From Bdellovibrionales bacterium (lineage in GTDB: Bacteria; Bdellovibrionota; Bdellovibrionia; Bdellovibrionales; JAGQZY01): a stretch of DNA of 64,000 bases. Both the position numbers and the translations under genes were made by a program. The notes under the pieces are model-generated. The model saw only the letters and a program-made list of their open reading frames with translations, was not told the DNA's origin and did no database searches. The DNA lies in NCBI GenBank assembly GCA_019750295.1, contig JAIEOS010000059.1:42312-106311 (forward strand), read 5' to 3'. This document shows, piece by piece, positions 53,190 to 62,177 of the stretch; the stretch's first letter is position 1, and every line of letters starts with the position of its first letter.

Positions 53190-53576
53190 ATGATGACTTC
53201 CCTCTATATTGGCTTACTTGGGTTACTGTATTTTAAGATCTCGCTCGACACCATTATTGCCCGAGGGCGTGAAAAAGTATCGCTGGGTCCTGGCGCGAAT
53301 AACGAGGTCCTTCATTTAGTTTCGGCCCACGGTAACTTCTCAAGTTATGCTCCACTATTCCTATTGATGTTTTTTTTACTAGAACAGCAAAACACTAATA
53401 GTGTTCTCCTCCACGTAATAGGGGTGACGTTTTCAGTGGGGCGTGTGCTTCACTATTTAACGATGAAAGATAAAGAACGTACTGTTAAGAAAAGAAAGCT
53501 CGCCATGCAACTCACTTTATGGCCAATGAATGCCCTCGCAATAATCAACATCTATGCCTATGTCATGCAGAGTTAA
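53190..53576 (+). CDS. MAPEG family membrane protein (YecN-like)
   Basis: 128 residues, four hydrophobic helices, with the MAPEG patterns RGREKVSLGPG and RVLHYLTM plus an E-x-L-x-x-x-x-A-H-x-N-x-x-E-like block (NEVLHLVSAHGNFSSYAPL). MAPEG proteins include membrane glutathione transferases. It follows the ABM-like gene by 13 nt and is probably co-transcribed. Confidence 0.85.
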   Translation: MMTSLYIGLLGLLYFKISLDTIIARGREKVSLGPGANNEVLHLVSAHGNFSSYAPLFLLMFFLLEQQNTNSVLLHVIGVTFSVGRVLHYLTMKDKERTVKKRKLAMQLTLWPMNALAIINIYAYVMQS

Positions 53577-53592
53577 ATATTATTTTTTACAA

Positions 53593-53702
53593 TTTGTCAG
53601 ACTGGCAAAGGGGTTAGTTTTTGTAAAAAACATCCTTTGCATTCTCGCCTAGGATTCCCATTGTGACCTTTTAAAGGTCGAGTTATCGAGGTTCGGTATT
53701 CT
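53593..53702 (+). promoter_or_regulatory. two dyads and a -10 box upstream of the GMC gene
   Basis: TTTGTCAGACTGGCAAA (53593-53609) is a near-perfect 17-bp dyad. GACCTTTTAAAGGTC (53665-53679) is a perfect 15-bp one. TATTCT (53697-53702) would start transcription close to the GTG at 53710; no good -35 is seen, and the second dyad covers that position. Confidence 0.5.
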
Positions 53703-53709
53703 CTTTATT

Positions 53710-55221
53710 GTGGGGGCTCAATTGGAGTTTAACGCAAATCATCTCTCTGAAAAGCGAATTTTTAAAACACAGGTGGCCGTCATTGGTGCGGGCGCTGCGG
53801 GTATTACTATCGCACGCGAATTTGTAGGCACGAACGTACCGGTCCTGCTGCTCGAGGCGGGCGACTATGAGTATGATCAAAAGTCTCAGGCCGTTTACGA
53901 GGCCGAATCCGTCACCACCAACACCGAAAGCGTTTTAGATGGCACTTACCCGGGCTGGTCCCGCCTCCGTTATTTTGGCGGCTCAACAGGTCATTGGGGA
54001 GGGTGGAGTTGTCCCTTGGAGGAGAACGACTTTGTACAAAAGGATTGGGTGGATCACAGTGGCTGGCCCTTTCTTCGCCGGGAAATTCTTCGCTACTACG
54101 ACAAAGCCTGCGACTTGATCGAAATCCCACGATTTAATTTTGAGAATCTCTCCCAGTCCGAACTTTTTGTGCCGTCGGAAGATTACGATCAGCTGTTCGC
54201 AGAAAGTTCGTTGAATTCAAAACTGGAGCAGCGCTACTTTTCCTACAGTCCTCCGACGAGATTTGGAGAAAAATATAGAGACGAACTCCATCAGTCTGCC
54301 AACGTCACCGTGGCGACCAATGCCAACGTGATTCGCTTGGACATGGATCCATTTCATGAGCGCATTGAAAAAGTCATTTGTAAAAATCAAAATGGCGTAA
54401 GTTTCGAAGTCCATGCCCAGGTTTTTGTGTTGGCGTGTGGGGGGCTCGAGAATCCGAGACTGCTTTTAAATTCCAACCACCAAGCACCAGCAGGACTGTG
54501 CAATCAGAATGATGTTGTTGGTCGGTATTTCCTAGAACATCCCCATTCCGAATTTGCCGTACTCATGAATTTAAAAGGAACCGATTGGCTAAAGAGTTTC
54601 GCAGCCCTCGGACCTGGACAAAGCAAACGGATTTTTGTGACCAGTCCCGAGTTTCAAAGAAAAAACAAAACCATGAGTTACTCGTGCGAAATTATGGCCG
54701 ACGGCGATGAGCCCTCCAATTCCAAAACTCTCGAGCAGATGAAGGCACTCGTCAGTGATACCACCGAGACGCCCAAGTTCTCGATTCTCAATGTCCGTGC
54801 CGATATGGAGCCCAACTCCAATAACCGTGTCTTTTTAGGAACTCAAAAAGATGAGCTTGGGCTGAATCGCATCAAAATGAACGTGAATTTTTCGCAGAAA
54901 GATTTGGACTCCATTCGAATTTCGACAGAGGCCGTGATGTCGCACCTTTCGTTTTTAGGCCTCGGGCGATCTCAGCTCAAAATGTTGGAGGAAAATCTTT
55001 GGCCGGGGAGTGTGTGGATCGGCTGTCACCACATGGGGACCACGCGCATGTCGACAAATCCCAAAGAGGGCGTCGTCGATGCCAATAGCCGCGCCCATGG
55101 TTTAAATAATTTGTACATTGCGGGGAGCTCGGTGTTTCCCACTGGCGGTTACGGCAATCCTACTTTAACAATTGTCGCCCTAGCTTTGCGCTTGAGTGAC
55201 CATTTAAAGATGAGGTTTTAA
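53710..55221 (+). CDS. GMC-type FAD-dependent oxidoreductase
   Basis: 503 residues counting from a GTG, predicted leaderless; a TTG at 53722, with GGGGG upstream, is the alternative start. FAD Rossmann motif VAVIGAGAAGITIAREF (about 22-38), FGGSTGHWGGWSCPLE, and the C-terminal active site CHHMGTTRMS and NLYIAGSSVFPTGGYGNPTLTI. It resembles large subunits of gluconate/fructose-type dehydrogenases that oxidise sugars or alcohols. It overlaps by one base with the Tat-signal gene, its likely small subunit. Confidence 0.88.
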   Translation: MGAQLEFNANHLSEKRIFKTQVAVIGAGAAGITIAREFVGTNVPVLLLEAGDYEYDQKSQAVYEAESVTTNTESVLDGTYPGWSRLRYFGGSTGHWGGWSCPLEENDFVQKDWVDHSGWPFLRREILRYYDKACDLIEIPRFNFENLSQSELFVPSEDYDQLFAESSLNSKLEQRYFSYSPPTRFGEKYRDELHQSANVTVATNANVIRLDMDPFHERIEKVICKNQNGVSFEVHAQVFVLACGGLENPRLLLNSNHQAPAGLCNQNDVVGRYFLEHPHSEFAVLMNLKGTDWLKSFAALGPGQSKRIFVTSPEFQRKNKTMSYSCEIMADGDEPSNSKTLEQMKALVSDTTETPKFSILNVRADMEPNSNNRVFLGTQKDELGLNRIKMNVNFSQKDLDSIRISTEAVMSHLSFLGLGRSQLKMLEENLWPGSVWIGCHHMGTTRMSTNPKEGVVDANSRAHGLNNLYIAGSSVFPTGGYGNPTLTIVALALRLSDHLKMRF

Positions 55222-55586
55222 TGTTAGATCCAAGACGAAGAACTTTTCTTAAATCTTTAGGTTATCTCACAAGCCTTGTGGTTTTAGAAGGTATCCCTCT
55301 CAATGCACTCGCAGCTTTTGGAGACCGGGCGCAGTTGCCCGTGGTCATTGGAGACGATTATTTGGTGCAGTTCGGGCAAGAGCCGGAGTTATCGGAGCTC
55401 AACGCTTGGATCGAGGACTCGGCCGATTCTTTTTTCGAAAAGCCTCATCTCGTCGATAAAGTACGAGAGCAAGTGAAGAGCGATTACTTGAATGGTCATG
55501 TTTTTAAATGGAACCGGTGGGTGCTTAGTCGCACCGAAGGCCGTTTGTGTGCGCTAGCGAGTTTAAAAACAACTCGCTCTCAATAG
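55221..55586 (+). CDS. Tat-exported small subunit or chaperone of the GMC dehydrogenase
   Basis: 121 residues with a twin-arginine signal (DPRRRTFLKSLGYL, then a hydrophobic stretch to about residue 30). The helical remainder resembles the gluconate 2-dehydrogenase subunit 3 type. In that family, the small subunit carries a Tat signal and helps export and maturation of the GMC subunit, which itself lacks a signal, as here. No cytochrome subunit follows. Confidence 0.72.
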   Translation: MLDPRRRTFLKSLGYLTSLVVLEGIPLNALAAFGDRAQLPVVIGDDYLVQFGQEPELSELNAWIEDSADSFFEKPHLVDKVREQVKSDYLNGHVFKWNRWVLSRTEGRLCALASLKTTRSQ

Positions 55587-55597
55587 CGCCAAAATCG

Positions 55598-58255
55598 CTA
55601 AGGCTTTTTCACCTTGGACATTAAAATATTCGCCAAGAAAATATCGTTTTCCCCTTGAGGATCGGTGACATCGCCATCCTCAGAAAAACTTTCGCCCAGG
55701 ATTGTCAGGCTTTGATTGGGGCCTTCGACGATCGCGTAAGCGGCATCGTACTCACTTCCACCAATGGTCTGTTGTCCCAGGAAGTCTCCATCGATTGAAA
55801 AGCGAATGAGCCACGCGTCCCATTTGCCACGATGGCCTTGGACTTGTTGATCCGAAGAGGGGCTTCCGCCGATCATGGCGAAGTTTCCGTCGCTGGTTTG
55901 GACCACGCCATAGCCGAGTTCGTAGTTGGCGCCCCCAAAACATTTTTGCCAGATGAGTTTTCCGTTGGCATCGAGCCGAATCACCCAGTAGTCAAATTCG
56001 CCGTGACTGCCTTTCACTTGACCGACATACCAATCTTTAAAGCTATAGGTGTAACCTGTGACAATGATGCTGCCATCTTTGGCTTCGGTAATGGCATTTC
56101 CCCACTCCCAGTCCCAACCGCCATAGGTGTTGGACCATAATTTATCGCCTTCGGCATTTAACTTGATCACGAGGAAATCATAAGTGCCGTGGTTACCGAT
56201 GGCGTCGCCATTGTCCGACTCCGATTTTCCAGAAATTAAAATCCCTCCGTCACGGGATTCAATCACTTGGGTGAGAGTCTCATTGGAAGTTCCGCCGAAC
56301 TTTTTTTGCCATTTAACTTTGCCGTCGGGGGAAATTTTCGCCACCCACCAGTCGTAAGCGCTTAAATTTTGAGAGCAAAGCGGGTCGGTGTTGTAAACCG
56401 TACCGCCCACGAGGATATCGCCCTTTGAGGTGACAGTGATCGAGGCTGCGAAATCGGGCCCTGCACCGCCAAAATTCTTTTGCCAGAGAATATCTCCCTT
56501 GGAATTAATTCGAACTAACCAGATGTCACTCAGTTGTTTTTTTCCCAGGGCATCTCCATCCTCTGAGCTCGACGTTGCGGTGAAGACAAACCCACCATCG
56601 GGAAGAGCGGCGATGGCAGCGCCTTGATCATTTTTAGAGCCCCCATAAGTTCGGGCCCAAATTTTTTCGCCATTCCAACCGGTTTTCACAACCAGGACAT
56701 CGTTTTCGCCTTGATGGTTTTTAATATCTCCGTCTTCGGATTTCGTCGTCGCCACAAAAGCGTAACCGTCGGTGGTGCGCACAAGGGCTTGAGGACTGTC
56801 CTGCGGGCGATCATCTTTAGATCCGCCATAATTCTTAAGCCATTCGACCGAAGGAGGATGTTGAGTCTTAACTGTTGAGGTTTCTTGAGTCTTTGATGGA
56901 TCCGCAATTTTAAATTTTAAAGGATCTACATTCACGATCCAAAAGTCATAGTCACCCGAGGAGCCCTTGACATCGCCATCGGTAGATTCAGTTTCTCCGA
57001 CAATGACCACGCTCCCATCGGGAAGTTGCACGGAAGAGGATCCCAGCCCTGGAATTTCGTAACTGCTCCCGCCCATAGTTTTTTGCCCTAAAATATTTCC
57101 TTTGGAATCCACTCGCAAGATATAGAAGTCGGCACTACCGCGATTTTTATCCACATCACCATCATGAGAGGCCGAGGATCCCGCCATCACATAACTTCCG
57201 TCTTTCAACTGCAGGGCCGTGTGGAGGAATTCATCAACTTCGCCCCCATAAATTTTGGTCCACTCGCTTTCTCCATTTTGATCTAACTTGACCAAGAAAT
57301 TGTCGTATTCGCCGATGATGCGCGCTCCTTCGACGTCCCAAGAGTAAGTGTAGCCCGCAAAAAGATAGCCGCCCTCTTGGCTCACGAGGATGGCGCTTCC
57401 CCAATCCCACATCGATCCGCCGAGGGTTTTTTGCCACTGGATCGCGCCGGAGGAATCAAATTTCACCACCCAGGCATCGTACTCGCCCATAAAGTTTGTC
57501 ACATCGCCGTCAAAACTTTCCGTACGGCCCACCGTGATCCCACCGCCATCGGCGGTGGCGGTGATTTGGGAAATGTACTCTTCGTTCGTTCCGCCGTAAG
57601 ACGCCACCCAAAGAATTTTTCCATCAGGAGAGAGTTTGGAGATCAGATAATCGCGCGTTCCTCCACAACCGTGGTGATGATTTTTTGATTGAGGCCCAGC
57701 AATATCGCCGTCCATCGAATAAGAATCGCCACCGACTAGAATGTGTCCATCCATTAAAACAGAAACGGTCTGCCCGGTGTCTTCCGCGGTGCCACCGATC
57801 GAACGCTCCCATTCGATGGTGTTGTCGTGTCGTAACTTAACGACCCAAATATCAGAGTTTTCCTTAGAGCCGTGGTGGCCTTTCACCGCTCCGTCAGTGG
57901 AGCGAGACGTTCCCACTAAAACAAGTCCACCGTCGGGAGTGCTCGCTACAGCCGCCGCCGAATCGTAACTGGATCCACCCACATCCACTTGGCGAAGAAA
58001 GCGACCTTTGGAAGTGTATTCCACAAGAGTAAAGTCCGAGTTATGCTCCAGGGGATTCGACGGGGCAGGGCCACCGAGTTTTTCGTATTCGCCGACAACA
58101 ACGATGTTGCCATTCTTTCTTAAAGCGACACCTTTACCCGAATCATATTTTTTGCCGCCAAAAGTTTTCGTCCAAGCACTCGCCGAGCGGGGAGTGGCAA
58201 AGATCAGGGCGAGTGCGAAGATAGAGAGTGCGGTCAAAAAGTAAAATTTTTTCAT
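55598..58255 (-). CDS. secreted protein of about fifteen propeller-like repeats
   Basis: 885 residues with a signal peptide (about 1-27). The rest is a series of roughly 50-60-residue repeats with the core pattern W-x-K-x-[FY]-G-G-[ST]-x-x-[DE], then DGG[GFY]-[IVL], G-x-[ST]-x-S-x-DGD, and G-x-x-D-x-W-[IV]-V-[KR]. A Thr/Pro linker near residue 460 splits it into two halves, suggesting two beta-propellers. The repeated acidic DGD turns could bind Ca2+. Expected to be outside the cell or in the envelope; function unknown. Confidence 0.75.
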   Translation of the reverse strand: MKKFYFLTALSIFALALIFATPRSASAWTKTFGGKKYDSGKGVALRKNGNIVVVGEYEKLGGPAPSNPLEHNSDFTLVEYTSKGRFLRQVDVGGSSYDSAAAVASTPDGGLVLVGTSRSTDGAVKGHHGSKENSDIWVVKLRHDNTIEWERSIGGTAEDTGQTVSVLMDGHILVGGDSYSMDGDIAGPQSKNHHHGCGGTRDYLISKLSPDGKILWVASYGGTNEEYISQITATADGGGITVGRTESFDGDVTNFMGEYDAWVVKFDSSGAIQWQKTLGGSMWDWGSAILVSQEGGYLFAGYTYSWDVEGARIIGEYDNFLVKLDQNGESEWTKIYGGEVDEFLHTALQLKDGSYVMAGSSASHDGDVDKNRGSADFYILRVDSKGNILGQKTMGGSSYEIPGLGSSSVQLPDGSVVIVGETESTDGDVKGSSGDYDFWIVNVDPLKFKIADPSKTQETSTVKTQHPPSVEWLKNYGGSKDDRPQDSPQALVRTTDGYAFVATTKSEDGDIKNHQGENDVLVVKTGWNGEKIWARTYGGSKNDQGAAIAALPDGGFVFTATSSSEDGDALGKKQLSDIWLVRINSKGDILWQKNFGGAGPDFAASITVTSKGDILVGGTVYNTDPLCSQNLSAYDWWVAKISPDGKVKWQKKFGGTSNETLTQVIESRDGGILISGKSESDNGDAIGNHGTYDFLVIKLNAEGDKLWSNTYGGWDWEWGNAITEAKDGSIIVTGYTYSFKDWYVGQVKGSHGEFDYWVIRLDANGKLIWQKCFGGANYELGYGVVQTSDGNFAMIGGSPSSDQQVQGHRGKWDAWLIRFSIDGDFLGQQTIGGSEYDAAYAIVEGPNQSLTILGESFSEDGDVTDPQGENDIFLANILMSKVKKP

Positions 58256-58487
58256 ACAGCTTCCCTTGATGGAGAGGTCTTAAGTCGCTTGATATTTGTT
58301 CGGAAAATGGATTTTTTGCAAGCTTTAGCTGGAGGTTTGGAGCGAATTCATCTTCTGTGGATTGGATAGCTCCATTGTAATGGGTATGTAAATTTGGGGA
58401 GGAGATCAGGGTGGCTTGTGTTCTATTGCCCTCAACGCTAAAGCTGCACTCAGAAACCGTTGCCCAGATCTAAACAAAGGAGCTTTT

Positions 58488-58736
58488 GTGAAGTTATTCA
58501 GTCTAGTCGTTCTTATTATGATTTTCGCCCCCACATCTAGTTATGCAATTCCTTCGCTCAATTCCAACGATCGCAAAGAATGCATCCAACGCGTTCAAAT
58601 CGAGTGTCGCAGTGGGATCTCACGTGTTGATAGAGCCTTCTTTACTTATGACCATGGCTATATCTGGAACATGCGCCTTAAAAATGGGGGATCCGCTTTT
58701 TGCGCGCGCCAAGTGATCGTCGATTGGATGGATTAG
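58488..58736 (+). CDS. small secreted hypothetical protein
   Basis: 82 residues from a GTG with AAAGGAG at 5 nt; upstream in-frame codons have no signal peptide. Signal peptide about 1-20 (MKLFSLVVLIMIFAPTSSYA). The mature part has three Cys (ECIQR, ECRSG, FCARQ) and a Trp-rich end (YIWNMRLKNGG, VDWMD). No family recognised. The 58256-58487 gap holds no other gene. Confidence 0.55.
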   Translation: MKLFSLVVLIMIFAPTSSYAIPSLNSNDRKECIQRVQIECRSGISRVDRAFFTYDHGYIWNMRLKNGGSAFCARQVIVDWMD

Positions 58737-58844
58737 ACCTCTAGCCCCCCACCAGCAACTCAGGTCCTCACCACGGTTCGTTGCTTCGCATTTGAGTAAT
58801 TCTTTGTGAGAACCGCGAAATGAAGCGGACTTTGTCTTTTGGAA

Positions 58845-59060
58845 TCAATACTCCTTGAGCGGTCTTAAAAGACCCTCAAGACCGTTCAGTTTAATTTCGT
58901 AGAGTATGGCCAATAGCTCTCCTAATTCTCCCTCGGGAAAGCCCGTCTTAGAAAACCACACCACATAAGATTCAGGAAGATCCATCATCCGGTAGCCCTT
59001 GTACTTCCCGTAGGGCATTTTCCAATTGGCAAGTTTAACTAAGCACTCTGTATCGAACAT
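58845..59060 (-). CDS. DUF3820 family protein
   Basis: 71 residues with the full DUF3820 pattern: MPYGKYKGYRMMDLPESYVVWF, then GFPEGELGELLAILYEIKLNGLEGLL. The family has no settled function; it lies near DNA-metabolism genes in other bacteria. The Shine-Dalgarno is weak. Confidence 0.82.
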   Translation of the reverse strand: MFDTECLVKLANWKMPYGKYKGYRMMDLPESYVVWFSKTGFPEGELGELLAILYEIKLNGLEGLLRPLKEY

Positions 59061-59185
59061 CAGAGCATCGTAGGATTAAACGGAGGGTTTATCAATGCGT
59101 TCTGATAAAAATTGTCTTGTTCCCCGGTCAATTTCTTCGTAAATGTGGAATTCGGTAAGATTCACCCCTAGTCGAAGGAATATTT

Positions 59186-60427
59186 GTGAGCGGGCGCAGA
59201 ATAGTGATCATCGGCGGTGGCGCCGCAGGATTTTTTACGGCCATCAATGCCGCCGAAAACTTAAAATCCAAAGGCCTTCCGGGAGAGGTGCAACTTTTAG
59301 AGCTCTCGGGGAGCACACTCAAAAAAGTCAGAATCTCTGGCGGCGGCCGCTGCAACGTCACGCATAATCTGTTCGAACCTCGCGCCTTCTGCGAGCGTTA
59401 CCCGCGAGGGGCTAAAGAACTCCTCTCAGCGTTTCAAAGATTTCAAGCCAAGGACACGCTGGAGTGGTTCGAAAAGCGCGGAGTCCCTATCGTTGCCGAA
59501 GAGGACGGGCGCATGTTTCCCGTTACAAATAGTTCAGAGACCATCATCGAATGTTTTACCGAGGCCGCGCGCGCCGCGGGCGTAAAGCTGCAATTGCATC
59601 ACAAGGCCGAGGCCGTTCGCAAGAACGAGGACGGGACACTCACGGTGGAGATTCGCAACAGTGACACCATCATCGCCGATGCCGTCATGATCGCGACGGG
59701 CAGTAGTGCTCAAGGTTACGAGCTTGCCAAAAATGTAGGGCACACCATTACCGAGCTTGCACCGTCGCTATTTAGTTTTAAAGTGACCGACCCCTTGCTC
59801 GAAGAGCTCTCAGGCTTAAGCTTCGAAAACGCCGAAGTGAAATTGCTGATCCCTAACGAAAAGCCATTTAAGGAACGGGGACCTCTGCTCATCACCCATT
59901 GGGGAGTGAGTGGACCCGCAGTCTTAAAAATCTCCGCATGGGCCGCACGCGAAATGCTCCATGCCGACTACAAAGCCGATCTCAAGGTGAATTGGCTCGG
60001 AGCTCAACGCATTGACGAAGTTTTAGATCTGCTCAAGAGCATAAAATCCCAGGCCGTCAAATCCCAGGTCCACAATATCTATCCCGAACAGTTGGCCAAA
60101 CGCTTCTGGGTGAAAGTTTTAGCCAAAGCCCAAGTCTCCGAAGACAAGCGTTGGGCCGATGTCTCTAACAAAGAAATACAGCAAATCGCCGAAGTCCTTT
60201 TCGCCACCGAATTTAAAGTCTTAGGAAAAAATAGATTCAAAGACGAATTTGTCGAATGCGGAGGAGTCTCCCTCAAAGAAATCGATTTTAAAACCATGCA
60301 GAGCAAATTAGTCCCAGGCCTTTATTTCGCCGGCGAAGTCCTCGATGTCGACGGAATCACTGGCGGCTTCAACTTCCAAAACGCTTGGACCGGCGGCTGG
60401 ATCGCCGCGCAGAGTATGGTTGGTTAG
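59186..60427 (+). CDS. HI0933/YhiN-type NAD(P)/FAD-dependent oxidoreductase
   Basis: 413 residues from a GTG with AAGGA at 7 nt. FAD motif IVIIGGGAAGFFTAINAAE (about 6-24), the family segment KKVRISGGGRCNVTHN, then FAGEVLDVDGITGGFNFQNAW near the C-terminus. HI0933 proteins are flavoproteins of unknown substrate. The gene marks the right end of the ordinary chromosomal part of the window. Confidence 0.9.
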   Translation: MSGRRIVIIGGGAAGFFTAINAAENLKSKGLPGEVQLLELSGSTLKKVRISGGGRCNVTHNLFEPRAFCERYPRGAKELLSAFQRFQAKDTLEWFEKRGVPIVAEEDGRMFPVTNSSETIIECFTEAARAAGVKLQLHHKAEAVRKNEDGTLTVEIRNSDTIIADAVMIATGSSAQGYELAKNVGHTITELAPSLFSFKVTDPLLEELSGLSFENAEVKLLIPNEKPFKERGPLLITHWGVSGPAVLKISAWAAREMLHADYKADLKVNWLGAQRIDEVLDLLKSIKSQAVKSQVHNIYPEQLAKRFWVKVLAKAQVSEDKRWADVSNKEIQQIAEVLFATEFKVLGKNRFKDEFVECGGVSLKEIDFKTMQSKLVPGLYFAGEVLDVDGITGGFNFQNAWTGGWIAAQSMVG

Positions 60428-60795
60428 ATATTGATCTCTTCGACATTGCATAAAATCTCTAGATGTTAACGGAAAAGGCACCTCATCTGATGTACCTACA
60501 AATCAATTCGTTCGTTACATGTATATGACCTCAAAGGTCAAAACTTAAACGGACCGGAGAAAATTGCTGTGAATTGAAGATCTGTTTGCAGTCCGTGGGC
60601 CACCGTCGCTTTTTTTAGTTAAATACACTTAAACTTTATCGAACGAGCAGGCGAGAGCAGCAGTTGTAATTGGCACTATTACTTTTTGGATATTTGTTAA
60701 TGAGGATTCTGATTTTTTTAAATCTATCAGCGCAATTCAAATTAGACATTGTTAATTTACTTCTTGATCTTGAGCTATATTGAGACCAGCAGCGG
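60428..60795. other. AT-rich intergenic region, start of accessory DNA
   Basis: No convincing gene or RNA on either strand. From here to about 62.2 kb the base composition is visibly richer in A+T than in the preceding genes, suggesting later acquisition. The 61069-61384 interval is equally gene-free apart from a tandem ACCGTAGAA copy near 61300. Confidence 0.5.
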
Positions 60796-61068
60796 TTAAT
60801 TTGTTTTCTTAAATTTATGTTTATTAAGTTCTTTTAAATAATTATCCAGATATTTATGCAGTTTTTTGACTTCACCTAAAGATAAAAAAAAGTGTTCATG
60901 ATCTGGCTTATCTTTGTTTGGAACCGCTAGAATATTCAATAGCCAGCTTTTTGCAGAATTCGAATCGTCATCATAGTCGCCTGAAAAGGATATGTAACCA
61001 CGATTTTTTTCGAACTTTAATTGTTTTTGCAGTTTGTGTTTGCTAAAATTAGCTAACTTAATCTTCAT
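60796..61068 (-). CDS. small hypothetical protein in AT-rich DNA
   Basis: 90 residues, Lys-rich, with AAGGA at 6 nt upstream of the ATG. The sequence has a beta-like N-terminal half (KLKFEKNRGYISFSGDYDDD) and a helical C-terminal half (LGEVKKLHKYLDNYLKELNKHKF). No family is recognised. Its isolated position and base composition fit accessory DNA. Confidence 0.5.
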   Translation of the reverse strand: MKIKLANFSKHKLQKQLKFEKNRGYISFSGDYDDDSNSAKSWLLNILAVPNKDKPDHEHFFLSLGEVKKLHKYLDNYLKELNKHKFKKTN

Positions 61069-61384
61069 ATTCGTTCCTTGTGCTACTGCACTTTAGATCA
61101 GACTCCGGATGGTAATAAATCGAAAAAGAAGAGTCAAATTTTAGGATAATCGTTTATGATAGGGAGCTTAAATTGATATAGCAAAAGTTTTATCATCCTT
61201 TATGACGTCACATAGTTTATCTATTTTTAGGAAGTATTATCTGATTGTTTCGACAACAATATCGATAAATCAATTATTTATAAAAACTCATTTTCCAACC
61301 GTAGAACCGTAGAACCATTTTTTGACGATATGTATAGGATTAAATTGGAAAGGTAAATGGGGTTCGCGGTCAATATCTGAATGA

Positions 61385-61900
61385 TCAAAAAATGGTGGCG
61401 TTGGACCAAAGACAGGCGCACAAAGCAAAACAACCACTCATCACCATGATACTATTAGATTTTTCCCAAAAACAAAAGAACGAATTTTTGCAGTTTGTGC
61501 TCCGCTTTACATAGCGGGATACTCTTTGCGAGAGATTCAAGAGCAAACAGGATTTGCAAAATCATCGATCCGTGAATCGCTGCGGTCTCATGGCTACACA
61601 CTTAGGCCAACAAGAATTGGACCGAACCATCATGGATCGCAGTCCTTGCCTCGTCGTTCCCCGGTCTTACCTTATGGCTACGGTTGGCTTGATGGAAGGC
61701 TAGTGCCCGATCCAAGCGAATATCGAGTGGTCCAAAAAATACTTCAGCTTTGGCAAAAGGGCGAGAGTTCGCGGTCCATCGCAAATATTTTAAATGATCA
61801 GCAGATCAAATCTCGAAGTTCCAAAAAATGGTTTCACGGTCTTGTTATTTCGATTGTTAAGCGTCATCAACAAAGAGGAGAGTCTCATGATTCCAAATAA
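61385..61900 (+). CDS. recombinase-like HTH protein, start unclear
   Basis: The frame is open from 61385. From about 61451 it reads like coding sequence: an N-terminal HTH (PLYIAGYSLREIQEQTGFAK then SSIRESLRSHGY) and a segment matching the Recombinase domain of serine recombinases (PYGYGWLDGRLVPDPSEYRVVQKI, GESSRSIANILNDQ). The catalytic resolvase domain is absent. No ATG or GTG occurs in frame before the TTG at 61526, which lies inside the HTH. So the 5' end may be mutated or begin at a rare codon. It overlaps the next small gene by 14 nt. Confidence 0.55.
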   Translation, partial: SKNGGVGPKTGAQSKTTTHHHDTIRFFPKTKERIFAVCAPLYIAGYSLREIQEQTGFAKSSIRESLRSHGYTLRPTRIGPNHHGSQSLPRRSPVLPYGYGWLDGRLVPDPSEYRVVQKILQLWQKGESSRSIANILNDQQIKSRSSKKWFHGLVISIVKRHQQRGESHDSK

Positions 61901-62057
61901 ACTTATCGAAGCAGTTGTGATTTTTGTTTTTCTTACTGCTGCTACAGGTCAGCTGCCGCGGCTTATTAATTCTGTTCGGATGGCGCAATTTCAAGTGCTC
62001 AAAGAGTCCAGATCCTCCAACTGGGGCAAGCCACCTTTGTTGCTCCTAAAGAAATGA
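61887..62057 (+). CDS. small single-pass membrane protein coupled to the recombinase-like gene
   Basis: 56 residues with GAGGAG at 7 nt. N-terminal helix (LIEAVVIFVFLTAATGQLP) and a basic tail (RMAQFQVLKESRSSNWGK). Its start lies within the end of the recombinase-like gene in another frame, so the two are translated together. Function unknown; a membrane partner in the same accessory unit is inferred from the overlap. Confidence 0.55.
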   Translation: MIPNKLIEAVVIFVFLTAATGQLPRLINSVRMAQFQVLKESRSSNWGKPPLLLLKK

Positions 62058-62177
62058 ATGCTTTTATGTGAAAATTGGACAAGTGTTTCGTTCCTCAAAA
62101 GAGATTTCTCAAACCAATGTCTGCTAAGGATTTAGAAAGACTATTATTTATGCAATCGCATGCAAGTTAACGTTTGC

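Noticed and set aside
61300..61316. Tandem ACCGTAGAA copies as an attachment site or iteron
   Set aside because: Only two copies, with no second site or element boundary visible.
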